Positions 1-10,267 of a stretch of 64,000 nucleotides of DNA are shown one piece after another (within the stretch, counting starts at the first letter, position 1; every line of letters starts with the position of its first letter). Source of the DNA: Bacteroidota bacterium (GTDB lineage: Bacteria; Bacteroidota; Ignavibacteria; Ignavibacteriales; Ignavibacteriaceae); NCBI GenBank assembly GCA_021824565.1, contig JAKAKL010000067.1, forward strand, positions 1 to 64,000, given 5' to 3'. The notes under the pieces were generated by a model. The model saw only the letters and a list, made by a program, of their open reading frames with translations, made no database searches and was not told the DNA's origin. A program made the position numbers and the translations under genes.

Positions 1-329
1 ATCTCGCCGTACGCATTAATATTGCTCGTAGTAAAGTTTACAAATATTTTGGCGCTTTTAAGATCGGTATCTTTATATTTTAAATCGCTCTTTCCAAACA
101 GCGACATTTTTTTTTGGTTGACATAAAAGAAAAGTGAATCGGAAGAACTTGAGTAAATTACGGAATCTACATCGAAGCCCTTCTTTTTAGCAGTATCTTT
201 TTGGACAAGTGAATCTTTATCAGTTGTGTTTACGGTATCCTTCAAAAAATAAAGTACCTCGATGCGGGATGATGCAAATCCACTAATAAAAAATATAAGA
301 GATATTAAAATTGAAAGAATAAATTTCAT
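1..329 (-). CDS. LptD/OstA-like protein, N-terminal part (runs off window start)
   Basis: Manual translation from ATG at 329 (minus): signal peptide MKFILSILISLIFFISGFASS, then 'DSVIYSSSSDSLFFYVNQKKMSLFGKSDLKYKDTDLKSAKIFVNF', an OstA-like N-domain pattern; no stop before base 1. Confidence 0.6.
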   Translation of the reverse strand, partial: MKFILSILISLIFFISGFASSRIEVLYFLKDTVNTTDKDSLVQKDTAKKKGFDVDSVIYSSSSDSLFFYVNQKKMSLFGKSDLKYKDTDLKSAKIFVNFTTSNINAYGE

Positions 330-368
330 ACAGTGAAAAATTCATTGCGTCAAAAATTGGAAATAAAT

Positions 369-1328
369 TTATTTATAAAAAGCCAAAGCAGAAGCGCCTT
401 TTATTCCTGCATCGTTCTTTAGTTTAGCGGGGATTACTTTTATTCTCTTCCGCAGCGGTTTTAATACTCTTTCAGAAATTGTCTCTTCAACACTATGAAA
501 AAGCGGAAGCCCAAATCCTGCCACCCCGCCTCCAATAATAAAAGTTCCAATGTCCAAACAATTTCCAACAGAGGCTAAAGCTACACCTAAATATTTCCCG
601 AGATTTAATACAACTTCTTTAGCATAGTCATCGCCTTGCTCAAGAGCTGCCTGAATGATTTTCGGTGTTATAAGAGCCATGTTATTATTTACAAGCCCTA
701 AGATTTTTGATGAATGATTTTCTTCAAGTTCGGTTTGTACTTTTTTGATTATATATTGGTTACCGAGATACGCCTCCACGCAACCATAAGAACCGCAGTT
801 ACAACGTGGTCCATTTAAATCTATGGATATATGTCCGATTTCTCCGGCAGCACCAAATTCGCCGCGGAATAGTTTCTTATTAAAAATAATTCCTCCGCCT
901 GCTCCGGTGCCTAACGTTACCATCACAAACGAATCATACTTTACACCGGCGCCAAAAATCATCTCACCGATAGCAGCGGCGTTTGCATCGTTTTCTACTT
1001 TCACCTTAATCTGAAATTCTTTTTCAATAATTTTACCTAGATTTACTTTTTCCCATCCCGGCAGGTTTGGGGGATTCTCTACTGTTCCCTTCTTAGTTGA
1101 AACAGTACCCGGAGCGCCAATGCCTATCCCGTGAATATTTAATTTATTTTTATATAGAACTTCATTTATTCCTTTTCTAATCTGGCTTACAACTTCCCTT
1201 GGACCTCCATCTGCGTTGGTGCTCAAGCTTGTTTTCTTTACTATCTTACCGCCGCGCGAAACTATTCCTACCTTTATATTCGTTCCACCGAGATCAACAC
1301 CAACCGCATATTTTTCTTTTTGCGACAT
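369..1328 (-). CDS. ROK family protein / glucokinase-like sugar kinase
   Basis: N-term 'AVGVDLGGTNIKVGIV', 'GTGAGGGII', 'GHISIDLNGPRCNCGSYGCVEAYLG' ROK zinc signature. Confidence 0.93.
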   Translation of the reverse strand: MSQKEKYAVGVDLGGTNIKVGIVSRGGKIVKKTSLSTNADGGPREVVSQIRKGINEVLYKNKLNIHGIGIGAPGTVSTKKGTVENPPNLPGWEKVNLGKIIEKEFQIKVKVENDANAAAIGEMIFGAGVKYDSFVMVTLGTGAGGGIIFNKKLFRGEFGAAGEIGHISIDLNGPRCNCGSYGCVEAYLGNQYIIKKVQTELEENHSSKILGLVNNNMALITPKIIQAALEQGDDYAKEVVLNLGKYLGVALASVGNCLDIGTFIIGGGVAGFGLPLFHSVEETISERVLKPLRKRIKVIPAKLKNDAGIKGASALAFYK

Positions 1329-1366
1329 AAAATATTCCTTATTGGTTTCTTAATTTCAATTAAAAA

Positions 1367-1978
1367 TTAATTGGTAAAATTCATTCCGACAATTTTAAGC
1401 TGCCCTGGATATGTTATATCGCCTATAGGAGTTGTTACTGTCGGCTGAGCATATAAAACAAGTTTTGCAGAAGTACCTTTAGTTCGGTTTATCGCTAAAG
1501 CAAGATTTACTAAATCCTCGTATTCTTTGTCTCTAAAAAATTTAAACAAATCCACATCCGCCCTAATAGGTATTTTTACGGTCTCATCCGTGCCTGGAAT
1601 AACCACAGGTTTTTCAATGTTACCAGAAACAGTTTCTTTGTCATCGATATATAATTTCCATGGAAAAGATTTTAAAGTTATATCGGTTCGCGGGTAACCA
1701 CCGGTTCCATCGTTAGGATTAATTGCTTCTACATTTAATATAAAAGTAAGAGGCATAGATCTTCTCGCAACCGAAGCAGTTAATTTTATGACCTCTATTG
1801 AATTAAAATCCGACAACGATTTTTTGTTATCAAGCTTAACATCGCTGAGTTCAATATTCTCAACACTGCCGAGTTTAAATTTAAGTCTTGAGACATTTAC
1901 AATAGTCTTATAAACGCTGCAGCTAAGATTAGAAAGAGCCAGAAGTAAAATAAAAGACAAGACGGCAAAATTTTTCAT
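1367..1978 (-). CDS. LEA14/WHy-domain-like lipoprotein
   Basis: Lipobox-like 'LLALSNLSCS'; LEA14-like beta pattern 'LKSFPWKLYIDDKETVSGNIEKPVVIPGTDETVKIPIRADVDL'. Confidence 0.55.
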   Translation of the reverse strand: MKNFAVLSFILLLALSNLSCSVYKTIVNVSRLKFKLGSVENIELSDVKLDNKKSLSDFNSIEVIKLTASVARRSMPLTFILNVEAINPNDGTGGYPRTDITLKSFPWKLYIDDKETVSGNIEKPVVIPGTDETVKIPIRADVDLFKFFRDKEYEDLVNLALAINRTKGTSAKLVLYAQPTVTTPIGDITYPGQLKIVGMNFTN

Positions 1979-2970
1979 TTTATTAATTTCAATGATTCTT
2001 CAATCTTCTGCATAATTATTTCGGCAACCTTTAGGGCGCGCAGCCCATCTTCCCCGGAAACCTTTGGCTTTTCTTTTTGCAAAACAGAATTTACAAATAG
2101 CTCAAGCTCGTATTTTAAAGCGTTAATTTCCTTTATCTCAGGCTGTTCATAAACAATTCTTTTTTTCTTATCGCCAACGCCAATTTCACCAAATGATATT
2201 AATGTGGAATCAACTTTTTCGTCAACAGGCATTAAACGAAATACTTCAGATACGCCGGTAATAAAATCCAGAGACAAATAATTATCTCTCTGAAAGATTC
2301 TCATCTTTCTCATCTTTTTTTGCGATATTCTGCTCGCGGTTACATTTGCAACAGCTCCGTTATCAAATTGAAGCCGGGCATTCGCAATGTCAATCGTATC
2401 TGAAACTACCGCTACTCCGCTTGCATCAACATGTTTGACATTGCTGTTAACAAGGCTGAGGATTATATCTATATCGTGAATCATTAAATCCAATACAACT
2501 GCTACATCAGTTCCGCGCGGATTAAATTGAGCAAGTCTATCAGTCTGAATAAACATCGGTTCTAAAATATATTTGTCCAAAGAAATCAGAGCGGGATTAA
2601 ATCTTTCGATATGTCCAACTTGTAAGTTTAGCTTTTTAGCTTCAGCTAGTTTTACAATTTCTTCCGCCTCCGTAATAGTTGCGGTTATAGGTTTTTCAAC
2701 AAATACATGCTTGGAATTAAGCAGCGATTTTTTTACTAACTCATAGTGCGCGCTTGTAGTCGCAGCAACCGATACAGCATCAACGGAAGTTAAAAGGTCG
2801 TCAATATTATTAAATATTTTCGTATCAAACTCTTTCCCAACAGTTTCAGCTTGAGAAGTGTTCGAATCATAAATCCCGATAAGTTCACAATTAGCGATCT
2901 CACAGAACATCTTTGTATGAAGCTTGCCAAGATGACCGGTGCCGATAACTCCAATTTTTAGTTTTTCCAT
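1975..2970 (-). CDS. Gfo/Idh/MocA family oxidoreductase
   Basis: 'KIGVIGTGHLGKLHTKMF' Rossmann start, 'HVFVEKPITAT' EKP motif; overlaps next gene by 4 bp. Confidence 0.92.
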   Translation of the reverse strand: MEKLKIGVIGTGHLGKLHTKMFCEIANCELIGIYDSNTSQAETVGKEFDTKIFNNIDDLLTSVDAVSVAATTSAHYELVKKSLLNSKHVFVEKPITATITEAEEIVKLAEAKKLNLQVGHIERFNPALISLDKYILEPMFIQTDRLAQFNPRGTDVAVVLDLMIHDIDIILSLVNSNVKHVDASGVAVVSDTIDIANARLQFDNGAVANVTASRISQKKMRKMRIFQRDNYLSLDFITGVSEVFRLMPVDEKVDSTLISFGEIGVGDKKKRIVYEQPEIKEINALKYELELFVNSVLQKEKPKVSGEDGLRALKVAEIIMQKIEESLKLIK

Positions 2971-2981
2971 TTTAGTCTCGA

Positions 2982-3221
2982 TCAGATATTAAATATTTCC
3001 ACGCATTTGACTGAAGAAAAAGGGACGAATATTTTAATATGTTCCTTTTCTCTAACCGCATCTAATAATAAACCATCATCAAATGCTTGTTCGAGCTTGC
3101 CGGTTTTAAAAACTATTTCATAAATGGTAGTGTCTGTTTTCTTATCAAGCGTTAAACCGTAGTTTTCGTGCATGGTAATATTCAACGTCTGTCCTAAATA
3201 TTTTTGCCAATCGATTTTCAT
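2982..3221 (-). CDS. hypothetical protein
   Basis: 79-aa ORF between co-oriented genes with short spacing. Confidence 0.6.
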   Translation of the reverse strand: MKIDWQKYLGQTLNITMHENYGLTLDKKTDTTIYEIVFKTGKLEQAFDDGLLLDAVREKEHIKIFVPFSSVKCVEIFNI

Positions 3222-3222
3222 A

Positions 3223-3945
3223 TTATTTCTCTTTTAATATTTTATTTAAATTTTGTTCAAAACTCTCTGCATCATTGCAGAGGTAATATTCCCTTATAAA
3301 CTGTCTTGCTAAAATTTTATCGCCGGAGTGAAAATAATTAATATAGCCAGATGCTATTGCTGCTTTAATTTTTCTAGTTGAACTGCAATCCTTTTTATTG
3401 GATAAGTAAAAATTATCGAGATAGTCGATTATGTTGTCGTTCTCCGTTATGAATATTTTATAAAGATCATCGTTGATTAAGAAAAGCTGACCATTATCAT
3501 ATTTCCAGCAGTTAACCGGCAGAAAAATATTATCGCTGTCGTTATTAAGAGAATCTATGCATGGATTGCCTGAAACAATTATTGTCCCTTTTGCTTCATC
3601 GGATTTAGTTTCGTACGGTTCTATCAGCCCGGAAAATATTGAGTCAGCTAAATACAAAGAATCAACAGTATTGAAAATGTAAAGTGTATAATAAGTTTTC
3701 CCGGAATCAGTATATGAATCATTCACTAAGAGTTCGTCGATGCCATCGCCGTCTAAATCCACAGCGAAATCCTGCGGGGAATTGAAGTCTCTTGTGTAAA
3801 TGATTTTATTATTCCTGTCATACTCATTTAATTTAGTATTAACAAGCTTAACGGAAAAAGTATCGTAGTGAAATACTTTGCTTTGAGCAAAATTACTCAC
3901 AGCAGAAATCGAAGTTAATATCAACAGCAGAAAAAAAGTTCGCAT
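3223..3945 (-). CDS. hypothetical secreted protein
   Basis: Signal peptide MRTFFLLLILTSISAVSNFAQS; 'DLDGDGIDELLV' FG-GAP/dockerin-like Ca loop. Confidence 0.65.
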   Translation of the reverse strand: MRTFFLLLILTSISAVSNFAQSKVFHYDTFSVKLVNTKLNEYDRNNKIIYTRDFNSPQDFAVDLDGDGIDELLVNDSYTDSGKTYYTLYIFNTVDSLYLADSIFSGLIEPYETKSDEAKGTIIVSGNPCIDSLNNDSDNIFLPVNCWKYDNGQLFLINDDLYKIFITENDNIIDYLDNFYLSNKKDCSSTRKIKAAIASGYINYFHSGDKILARQFIREYYLCNDAESFEQNLNKILKEK

Positions 3946-4023
3946 CTAAAAAAACTTACCCAAAGTTATATTGTAATATAGCCTATTCCGTTTAATTTTT
4001 CACTAAATATAATCTACAATAAA

Positions 4024-5088
4024 TTATAATGCCGGCTGCTCATGAGTAAGACAATGCAGCGTTCCAAGCCCCCATACTAAATCAATAGAATGAATACCGA
4101 CAACCGGTCTATCCTTAAATAGCTCAGACAAAATTCCAAGCGCAGTTTTATCGTTTTTATCATTAAATGTCGGAACAAGCACTGCCGAATTAGAAATATA
4201 AAAATTAGCATAGCTCGCCGGTAATCTTTGTCCTTTAAAAATTACGGGAGAAGGCATAGGCATCTCAACTACATTCAGCCTGGAACCGTTTTCAAGTTTC
4301 ATTGATTGTAGTCTCTCTTTGTTTTCGTTAAGTAATTTATAATTTTCGTCGGCTGGATTTTTTTCTTGAACCACAATGACCGTATCTTCATTGATAAATC
4401 TGCAAAGGTCGTCAACATGACCATGTGTATCGTCGCCGGCAATGCCTTTACCGAGCCACAGTACTTTTTTTATTCCGAGGTAAGTGCTAAATATTTCTTC
4501 GTAATCTTTTTTGTCGAAACCTGGATTTCTTACCTGCACTTTAGGATCAAGAAGACATTCTTCAGTGGTTATTAACGTCCCTCTTCCGTTTATGTCAATA
4601 CTTCCTCCTTCAAGCACTACGTGACTTTTTTTATGAGAAGGAATAATTTTTCTTATCGACAATTTTTTAGAAATAAACGGAGAAAGTTTTTCGTCTTTTT
4701 TGTAGTTAGAATATTTTGCCCAAGCATTAAATCTAAAATTTATAAGTGCAATTTCGCTTTTATTTTTGACGAACGCGGGTCCGGAATCACGCATCCAGCC
4801 TCTATCTGTCGGAAGAATAAAAAATTCGACCTTATCTTCGCTAACTCCAACAGAATTTAGAACTTTGACTGCCTTTTCTTTATGCGATACAGACTCAACA
4901 ACAATTCTTACTATTTCTCCTTCACAAATCTTTCTAACAATTTCAGAATATACCCACGGAATAGGAGTCATTTTACCCGGCCAGTCATTTTTATTATGAG
5001 GCCAGCCGATCCAGGTAGCTTCATGCTTTTCCCATTCAGCGGGCAAAAAATAATCTGACGAAGAATTTGATACTTTAATTTCCCGCAT
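4024..5088 (-). CDS. aguA: agmatine deiminase family protein
   Basis: 'LPAEWEKHEATWIGWPHNKNDWPGK', 'RDSGPAFV', 'GDDTHGHVDDLCRF', C-terminal 'GTLHCLTHEQPA' catalytic Cys region. Confidence 0.95.
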   Translation of the reverse strand: MREIKVSNSSSDYFLPAEWEKHEATWIGWPHNKNDWPGKMTPIPWVYSEIVRKICEGEIVRIVVESVSHKEKAVKVLNSVGVSEDKVEFFILPTDRGWMRDSGPAFVKNKSEIALINFRFNAWAKYSNYKKDEKLSPFISKKLSIRKIIPSHKKSHVVLEGGSIDINGRGTLITTEECLLDPKVQVRNPGFDKKDYEEIFSTYLGIKKVLWLGKGIAGDDTHGHVDDLCRFINEDTVIVVQEKNPADENYKLLNENKERLQSMKLENGSRLNVVEMPMPSPVIFKGQRLPASYANFYISNSAVLVPTFNDKNDKTALGILSELFKDRPVVGIHSIDLVWGLGTLHCLTHEQPAL

Positions 5089-5090
5089 AT

Positions 5091-5996
5091 TTATTTTTCA
5101 TCCAGAAATCTTTTCGTAATCCCATCATAAGCGTCAATTCTTCTGTCACGTAAGAAAGGCCAGTTCTGTCTTATATATTCAATCTTAGTTAAATCAATAT
5201 CGGCGAAGATTATTTCTTCCTTGTCTGAAGAAGCCTGCGCGATGATTTTACCTTGAGGATCGGCAATAAAAGATGAACCCCAAAACTCAATGCCGGCTGA
5301 GTTTTGTTCCATTTTTTCTAAACCAACGCGGTTAACAGAAGCAACATAAACTCCATTAGCTACAGCGTGTCCTCTTTGAATTGTCTGCCAAGATTCAAAT
5401 TGCGCCTTACCGTGTTTTGCCTTTTCGTGAGGATGCCAGCCGATTGCAGTCGGGTAGAATAAAATGTCTGCGCCCATTAACGACGTTATGCGCGCGGCTT
5501 CAGGAAACCACTGGTCCCAGCAAATTAATGTACCCAAATTCCCTGCTGATGTGTTGAAAGATTTAAATCCCAAATCTCCTGGAGTGAAATAATATTTTTC
5601 ATAATAAGCTGGATCATCAGGGATGTGCATTTTCCTATAATGACCGCAGATCTCGCCGTCTTCATTTATAATAACAAGGCTGTTATGGTAAATTCCTGCT
5701 GCACGTTTCTCAAACAAAGGCGCAACAATTATGATTTTTCTTTTCTTAGCGATTTTGCCTAACGCACCGGTCGTCGGACCAGAGATATTTTCAGCCAATT
5801 CAAAATATTTAAGATCTTCCTTCTGGCAGAAATATCTTGAACGAAATAGCTCGGGCAGGCAAATCACTTCCCCGCCTTGATTAGCCGCCTTCTCGATCAT
5901 CTCAACGGCTTTTTCCAGATTTGAATTTCTGTCTTCCGACATTGCCATCTGTATTAATGCAACTTTAAATTTCTCATGTCTATTTTTTGTCGTCAT
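5091..5996 (-). CDS. aguB: N-carbamoylputrescine amidase (nitrilase superfamily)
   Basis: 'CLPELFRSRYFCQ' Glu, 'HYRKMHIPDDPAYYEKYYFTPGD' Lys, 'LICWDQWFPEAAR' Cys; immediately upstream of aguA. Confidence 0.95.
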   Translation of the reverse strand: MTTKNRHEKFKVALIQMAMSEDRNSNLEKAVEMIEKAANQGGEVICLPELFRSRYFCQKEDLKYFELAENISGPTTGALGKIAKKRKIIIVAPLFEKRAAGIYHNSLVIINEDGEICGHYRKMHIPDDPAYYEKYYFTPGDLGFKSFNTSAGNLGTLICWDQWFPEAARITSLMGADILFYPTAIGWHPHEKAKHGKAQFESWQTIQRGHAVANGVYVASVNRVGLEKMEQNSAGIEFWGSSFIADPQGKIIAQASSDKEEIIFADIDLTKIEYIRQNWPFLRDRRIDAYDGITKRFLDEK

Positions 5997-6029
5997 AGTA
6001 TTCTTTCAAAAAGATAAATTTTCTTGAAA

Positions 6030-7352
6030 TTATTTATTTGAAATAAGATTTCCTTTTTCGTCGTATTCTTTCGTGCTTTGAAGCTTACCGGCAATGTAGT
6101 ATTCTTCTTTCATCAGCTTCCCATTAGCAAAATATGATCTCGAATATCCGTCCAGCTTACCATCCCAATAGTTTTCAACTTGTTTCAGCGAACCGTAACG
6201 GTAATAGGTTTTCCTGGGTCCGGCAATCTTACCGTCTTTGTACAGCACTTCCGAAAGAAGAGTACCATTATCATAAAAAGTTTTATAAACGCTGTCAATC
6301 TTACCCCACTTAGTAAAATATTCAGATTCCATTTGACTGTTAGGATAATACGTTATTACAATGCCGTTCTGCTGATTTGAATCGTAATTCTCTTCAGACT
6401 TCAGCGCGCCGTTTTCATAATAGCTTCTTACAATGCCCTGCTTAACGCCGTTAATATAATCGACCGAAGATTTGATTATACCGCCTTCATAAAAAGTATA
6501 AGAGTTTCCCCAAAGGCTGTCATTCTTGTATCGCCATTCATCTTTCAAGAAGCCGGAATCATAGTAATCGCTAGAAACTCCTTCGCGCTTTCCGTCTTTA
6601 AACATAATTTTTTCTTTAAGCGTTCCGTTTGGATAATAATCGATAATATTATTTTCAGTTGATTGCAGCTTGCCCATAATATCGTATTTCACTCGGTGAA
6701 CCAGTTCTCCGTTCACATAATTATCTTTAACTCTAAGATTTCCAGCAAGATCATACATCTTAACCTCACCTTCAAGATGATCATCTTTATAGTTTGCCGT
6801 CAGAGAAACGGCGCCGTTATCGAAATATAAAATTGTCGGACCCTCACGCAAGCCGTTTGCATAAGTTTTTTCAACTTCTACCTTGCCGTTTTTAAAATAT
6901 GTCTTACAAATTCCGTCAAGCTCGTTGTTAACATAATTCCAGTCGCCTTCCAACTCGCCTGTTTTGTAATAAGTATGAGTTACGCCTTCCAATTTACCGT
7001 GAACATAATTTTGCACCGACCATAATTCTCCGGTTTCATAGTACCATTTTGAAGTATCTTCTTTAAGACCGCCGCGATAGTTCCATTCTATGCTTAAAAT
7101 ACCGTTCTCGAAATACCAGTACTGCGCTCCTTCCTCTTTGCCGTTAACAAAATTCCATTTCTTCCAGAGATGACCGTCGGGGTAATACTCAATGTATTCG
7201 CCGCTCAACACTCCGTTTACATAATTGCCTTGTGTTTTAAGTGTACCGTCTGGATAAAATGTTTTTTTTACTTCCGGGTTCGCTAAAGTTTGTGCAAATA
7301 AATTACCGCAGGTTAGCAATAAGAATAAAATTAAAATATATTTGTACATCAA
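6030..7352 (-). CDS. MORN-variant repeat (YwqK-like) secreted protein
   Basis: Signal peptide then many '[YF]YxNGxLxxExxYxxGxxxG' repeats. Confidence 0.88.
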   Translation of the reverse strand: MMYKYILILFLLLTCGNLFAQTLANPEVKKTFYPDGTLKTQGNYVNGVLSGEYIEYYPDGHLWKKWNFVNGKEEGAQYWYFENGILSIEWNYRGGLKEDTSKWYYETGELWSVQNYVHGKLEGVTHTYYKTGELEGDWNYVNNELDGICKTYFKNGKVEVEKTYANGLREGPTILYFDNGAVSLTANYKDDHLEGEVKMYDLAGNLRVKDNYVNGELVHRVKYDIMGKLQSTENNIIDYYPNGTLKEKIMFKDGKREGVSSDYYDSGFLKDEWRYKNDSLWGNSYTFYEGGIIKSSVDYINGVKQGIVRSYYENGALKSEENYDSNQQNGIVITYYPNSQMESEYFTKWGKIDSVYKTFYDNGTLLSEVLYKDGKIAGPRKTYYRYGSLKQVENYWDGKLDGYSRSYFANGKLMKEEYYIAGKLQSTKEYDEKGNLISNK

Positions 7353-7504
7353 TATAATATAACGGAATAATTTCTAAATTATTTTCAAAAATTTCATTGC
7401 AAAGTTAAAACATATTTTACTTCTATGAAATCGGATTCAACAAATTGAATGGATGTTTTTCCATAATACCGAGCAACAAACTAATTAGAAGAAATTGATC
7501 TAAT

Positions 7505-8404
7505 ATGCCGCATCATCATCATTCCAATACGGGTATCCAAAAGAATCTCACAATATCAATCATACTAAATTTTTTAATTTCAGTAATTGAGTTTGCAGCA
7601 GGAATCTTCAGCAATAGTTTAGCGCTTGTTTCGGATGCACTGCATAATTTCGGCGATATGCTTTCACTTGTACTTAGCCTCGCGGCAGTACGTATATCAA
7701 AGTGGAAAGCAAACCCTGTAAAAACATACGGGTATATTCGAGCCGAAATAATTGCGGCATTTATAAATTCCATTGCGCTTGTAGTGATCGGGATATATAT
7801 CTTTTACGAAGCAGCGCATAAAATGTTAGTACCGGAGAAAGTTGAGGGAAAAACAATTATTATAGCGGCGTCATTTGCATTTGCCGCGAATATAATTTCA
7901 ACATTTCTGCTTCATAAGAATTCCAAAGAGGATCTTAATGCAAAAAGCGCCTACCTGCATTTGCTTTATGATTGTTTGAATTCTCTTCTCGTTGTAATCG
8001 CCGGAGTATTGATCCTGCTTTTTAACTGGACGATACTCGATCCAATATTTTCTATCGTAATCGGAATATTTATTATTAAGGGCGGATGGAATCTTGTGCT
8101 TGAAGCGGTAAATATTTTAAGCGAAGGGACTCCAAAGGAAATCAATTCGGAAGAGGTGACAAAGTTTATTGCGCAATTCCCCGATGTAAAAGACGTACAC
8201 CATGTGCATATCTGGAGCTTATCTTCAACATTTATTGCTATGTCAGCGCACGTTGTAGTGGAAGATCAGTTATTAAGCAAAGGATATTTAATAACGCACC
8301 GTCTTGAAAAAGCTCTTGAAGAAAAATTCGGGATCGGTCATCCTACGATACAATTGGAAGCTTTTATAAACAACGATCAAAAAGATACTATTAATATTTC
8401 ATAA
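7505..8404 (+). CDS. cation diffusion facilitator family transporter
   Basis: 'ALVSDALHNFGDMLSLVLSL' HxxxD motif, N-terminal His-rich MPHHHHSN, C-terminal 'VHHVHIWSL' domain. Confidence 0.95.
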   Translation: MPHHHHSNTGIQKNLTISIILNFLISVIEFAAGIFSNSLALVSDALHNFGDMLSLVLSLAAVRISKWKANPVKTYGYIRAEIIAAFINSIALVVIGIYIFYEAAHKMLVPEKVEGKTIIIAASFAFAANIISTFLLHKNSKEDLNAKSAYLHLLYDCLNSLLVVIAGVLILLFNWTILDPIFSIVIGIFIIKGGWNLVLEAVNILSEGTPKEINSEEVTKFIAQFPDVKDVHHVHIWSLSSTFIAMSAHVVVEDQLLSKGYLITHRLEKALEEKFGIGHPTIQLEAFINNDQKDTINIS

Positions 8405-8724
8405 GAATTTTTCCAAAAAATTTATTTCATATAGAAGGAAAAACTCTTTAAAGCAATTGAAATAAATTTCAAAGAAGCTGAATTTACTTTTACACCACAG
8501 AATTATGTTTATCAAGAGCATATCTTAATTATCCGGCATCAAAAATCTCCTACTTTGTTTAAGTAAACAATATTATGAAACGGAAGTTTTTTTAATTGAA
8601 GGCGAAGTTTATTTTTAAGCGAAAGAAAATTGCCGCAAGCTTTGAGAGATCAATTAAGTGTTAGATGAATTCTGCTTACGGTTAAGAGAAGTATTCTCCC
8701 AGTAGGAAAAAGCTAATTCCCGGT

Positions 8725-9250
8725 GTGCAGAAGTCTCCTCCTAGTAAGCGAAGGTCTTCCAATGAGTGACAGATGTTTCTTCCCAGTACGCGAAAGTCTC
8801 CTCCCAGTAGACGAAAGTCTCTTCCCAGTAAGCAGAAATCTCCTCCCAGTAAGCGAAAGTCTCCTCCCAGTGTGCAGAAGTCTCCTCCCAGTAAACGAAA
8901 GTCTCTTCCCAGTAAGCAGAAATCTCCTCCCAGTAAGCGAAAGTCTCCTCCCAGTGCGCGAAAGTCTCCTCCCAGTAGACGAAAGTCTCTTCCCAGTAAG
9001 CAGAAATCTCCTCCCAGTAAGCGAAAGTCTGTTCCCAGTGTGCAGAAGTCTCCTCCCAGTAGACGAAAGTCTCTTCCCAGTAAGCAGAAATCTCCTCCCA
9101 GTAAACGAAAGTCTCTTCCCAGTAAGCAGAAATCTCCTCCCAGTGCGCGAAAGTCTGTTCCCAGTAAGCAGAAGTCTCCTCCAAGTACGCGAAAGTCTGT
9201 TCCCAGTAAGCAGAAATCTCCTCCCAGTAGGCGAAAATCTGCTTACCGGA
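8725..9250 (+). repeat. 21-bp-period degenerate tandem array (~23 units)
   Basis: Units of form TCTCCTCCCAGTAAGCGAAAG / TCTCTTCCCAGTAAGCAGAAA / ..CAGTGTGCAGAAG / ..CAGTAGACGAAAG; read directly from the sequence. Confidence 0.97.
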
Positions 9251-9485
9251 AGAAGATGTTTATTGCAAGTGAAGAAAAAGGCATTTTTAGGCAGAAATTA
9301 GTTGCTAAAAGTAAATAGATTTCATAAAAAGTAAAAAAATATTTGGTTCTTATTTTTTAATTATATATTTTTTGTACATAGAAGGCAGGAATTGTGGGAA
9401 ATCTGTAGATTTTGCAATTCTATTTTACTTCTAATTCTTACTTTTATTGATCGTGTTTATTCCTGTTAAGTGAACATAAATTAGT

Positions 9486-9504
9486 TATGCTGGGGAACAG
9501 CATA
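9486..9504. other. short inverted repeat upstream of 9540 ORF
   Basis: TATGCTG-GGGAA-CAGCATA, 7-bp perfect arms, followed by AT-rich quasi-palindrome. Confidence 0.55.
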
Positions 9505-9539
9505 TATTTTTTTAAAAATATATAAAAAAGGAAAAAGCC

Positions 9540-10256
9540 ATGAAAGAAGAAACATCCTCCACACTACCAGTCTCTCAAGAAGAGTTGTTAGAAAAAGCTA
9601 ACGAATGGGATGAAAAAGCCAAGACCCACCCGGAACTTGAAGAATATGGAATAAATCAAGAATTCATTACCGGGTTCGAGGGTGAGATAACAGACGCCGC
9701 CGGATATAAAACAGCAAAAGAGGTTGATAAAGAAACAGCGGTACTGACTGCCAAGAAGGAAAGCAAGAAAAAAGAATGCTACAAATGGATCAAGACATCT
9801 CTTGTGCATTATGAAAAAGTTTATCCGAATAAAAACTCGGCGGAAAGAAAATTATTTCCGGAGGATTACTCTAAAGCAAGAACCGATGATACTCACACTG
9901 TTTTTATCATGCCGACAATAATTAATCTGCTTACAAATAACAAGGACAAGCTAATTGCAAAAGGTATGAAGGCGGAGTTTATCGACAAAGGCGCTGCTCT
10001 TCTTGCAGAGCTTAACAGCGCAAAGTTAGATCAGAAGAATAAACTTGAGGAGGACGAATTATATACTATTCAAAGAAGGATTGCATTAAACAAAGTGTAT
10101 AACAGTATAAACGATATTTCTAAAGCCGGTCAGCTTGCACATGAAGACGATAAGGAAATAGGAAATTATTTTGATTCGCCCTGGCAATACGCGTCAAAGA
10201 AAACGGCTGAGGCAAATTCAACGACTGCAACCGGGACAACAACACCGGCAAAATAA
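9540..10256 (+). CDS. hypothetical protein, predicted helical, no recognised domain
   Basis: 238-aa ORF, ATG preceded by AAAAAAGGAAAAAGCC. Confidence 0.75.
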   Translation: MKEETSSTLPVSQEELLEKANEWDEKAKTHPELEEYGINQEFITGFEGEITDAAGYKTAKEVDKETAVLTAKKESKKKECYKWIKTSLVHYEKVYPNKNSAERKLFPEDYSKARTDDTHTVFIMPTIINLLTNNKDKLIAKGMKAEFIDKGAALLAELNSAKLDQKNKLEEDELYTIQRRIALNKVYNSINDISKAGQLAHEDDKEIGNYFDSPWQYASKKTAEANSTTATGTTTPAK

Positions 10257-10267
10257 TAAGGATCGAC

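Noticed and set aside
6030-7352. YwqK-like protein as an antitoxin of a toxin-antitoxin pair
   Set aside because: No partner toxin ORF next to it; the family label is inherited and the protein has a signal peptide, so I call it only a MORN-repeat secreted protein
8725-9250. CRISPR array
   Set aside because: No spacers: units are contiguous 21-mers, and no cas-like genes nearby; same reasoning for 29284-29602
8723-9318. Three overlapping ORFs (LLPVSES.., PPSKRKS.., EETFAYW..) across the 21-bp array
   Set aside because: All are by-products of a period divisible by three without stops; no credible start or RBS, so treated as repeat DNA rather than genes
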